From the NCBI GenBank assembly GCA_028817775.1, contig JAPPOW010000207.1, forward strand, positions 1-11,912: a DNA stretch of 11,912 nt, read 5' to 3'. Positions within the stretch are counted from its first letter, which is position 1, and every line of letters begins with the position of its first letter. This document shows positions 11,635 through 11,912 of the stretch, piece after piece. Below the pieces are notes generated by a model, which saw only the letters and a program-made list of their open reading frames with translations, ran no database searches and was not told the DNA's origin. The position numbers were made by a program, and so were the translations under genes. The stretch comes from Candidatus Melainabacteria bacterium. GTDB taxonomy: Bacteria > Cyanobacteriota > Vampirovibrionia > LMEP-6097.

Positions 11635-11912
11635 ATGGAGATACTTTATACCGCAGCTAAAATTATTGCTTCTCTAGTACTGGTGCTAGTAGCTCTAGTT
11701 TTGTTAGTACTTGCTTTTCGTTCCAAAACTATCATCAAAGCTCTTGAACTTATTGACGGTAGTATTCATGGGGCGAGTGCTGCAATCTTAACTCAAGGTT
11801 CTATGCTGGCGATGATTTTGCCACTGGTGAGTCGCAATCAATCCAAATCCAATATCTGCAATACTATCTTCAAAATCTCTCCCCTAGCTATAGATGAGCG
11901 GATTATGCAGCG
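11635..11912 (+). CDS. hypothetical membrane-anchored protein, N-terminal part (runs off window)
   Basis: Not recognised. The frame is open from the ATG at 11635 to the window end (92 complete codons). Residues ~7-28 are one strongly hydrophobic helix (AAKIIASLVLVLVALVLLVL), followed by a basic AFRSK, which predicts an N-terminal membrane anchor with the rest in the cytosol. The remaining visible part (LELIDGSIHGASAAILTQGS onward) includes another mildly hydrophobic stretch (SMLAMILPLV), then a polar segment. The ribosome site is weak (AGAAG). It lies 57 bases after nusG on the same strand and may be read with it. Position alone does not give a function, and it is not ribosomal protein L11. 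Confidence 0.65.
   Translation, partial: MEILYTAAKIIASLVLVLVALVLLVLAFRSKTIIKALELIDGSIHGASAAILTQGSMLAMILPLVSRNQSKSNICNTIFKISPLAIDERIMQ

Noticed and set aside
1..11912. CRISPR array, integrase or insertion sequence
   Set aside because: No regularly spaced direct repeats, no transposase or recombinase coding region; the repeats seen are dispersed palindromes.

Overview
The window reads as an ordinary, moderately AT-rich chromosomal segment of a diderm (two-membrane) bacterium: it holds housekeeping genes, a signal-peptide-bearing outer-membrane beta-barrel protein, and standard stop codon use. Candidate lineages include the Cyanobacteria/Melainabacteria neighbourhood or another little-cultured diderm phylum (RRxGKTxNF wording in PolA, a BFN-domain protein, weak Shine-Dalgarno use), but nothing here fixes the phylum and this is inference. 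The whole window is densely coded; no stretch above 300 bases lacks a gene.

Layout. 1-1588 (+): the C-terminal 528 residues of DNA polymerase I. 1581-2456 (-): an unrecognised protein that overlaps polA tail to tail. 2459-2558: a compact divergent promoter region with a perfect palindrome. 2559-3350 (+): a second unrecognised protein. 3366-3902 (-): a BFN/DUF151 nuclease-family protein. 3969-4056: an 88-base palindromic repeat (family A) whose edge supplies the trpE stop codon. 4045-8341 (-): trpE and secA, overlapping by 8 bases. 8375-9509 (-): a single-pass membrane protein and a MerR-type metal regulator, overlapping by 53 bases. 9510-9568: a divergent promoter region with a TATAAC-N19-GTTATA dyad. 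9569-10543 (+): an outer-membrane channel-like protein whose ribosome site, start codon and first codons are made of a second repeat (family B). 10563-10618: a second family A repeat. 10632-11577 (+): secE and nusG behind a promoter and a terminator-like leader hairpin. 11586-11623: a second family B repeat. 11635-end (+): the start of an unrecognised membrane-anchored protein where rplK would be usual.

How the genes fit together. SecA and SecE are the motor and a channel subunit of the Sec translocon, and NusG couples transcription to translation, so the right half is growth-related core machinery. The MerR regulator, the overlapping membrane protein and the divergent outer-membrane barrel look like a small envelope module that may respond to metal; this is the most plausible little-described system here, but it rests on context. 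Several genes have a -10-like hexamer 6-9 bases before the start codon and no Shine-Dalgarno, which suggests leaderless or near-leaderless mRNAs. The other theme is short palindromic repeats lying exactly at gene borders and in two cases contributing coding or translation-initiation sequence.
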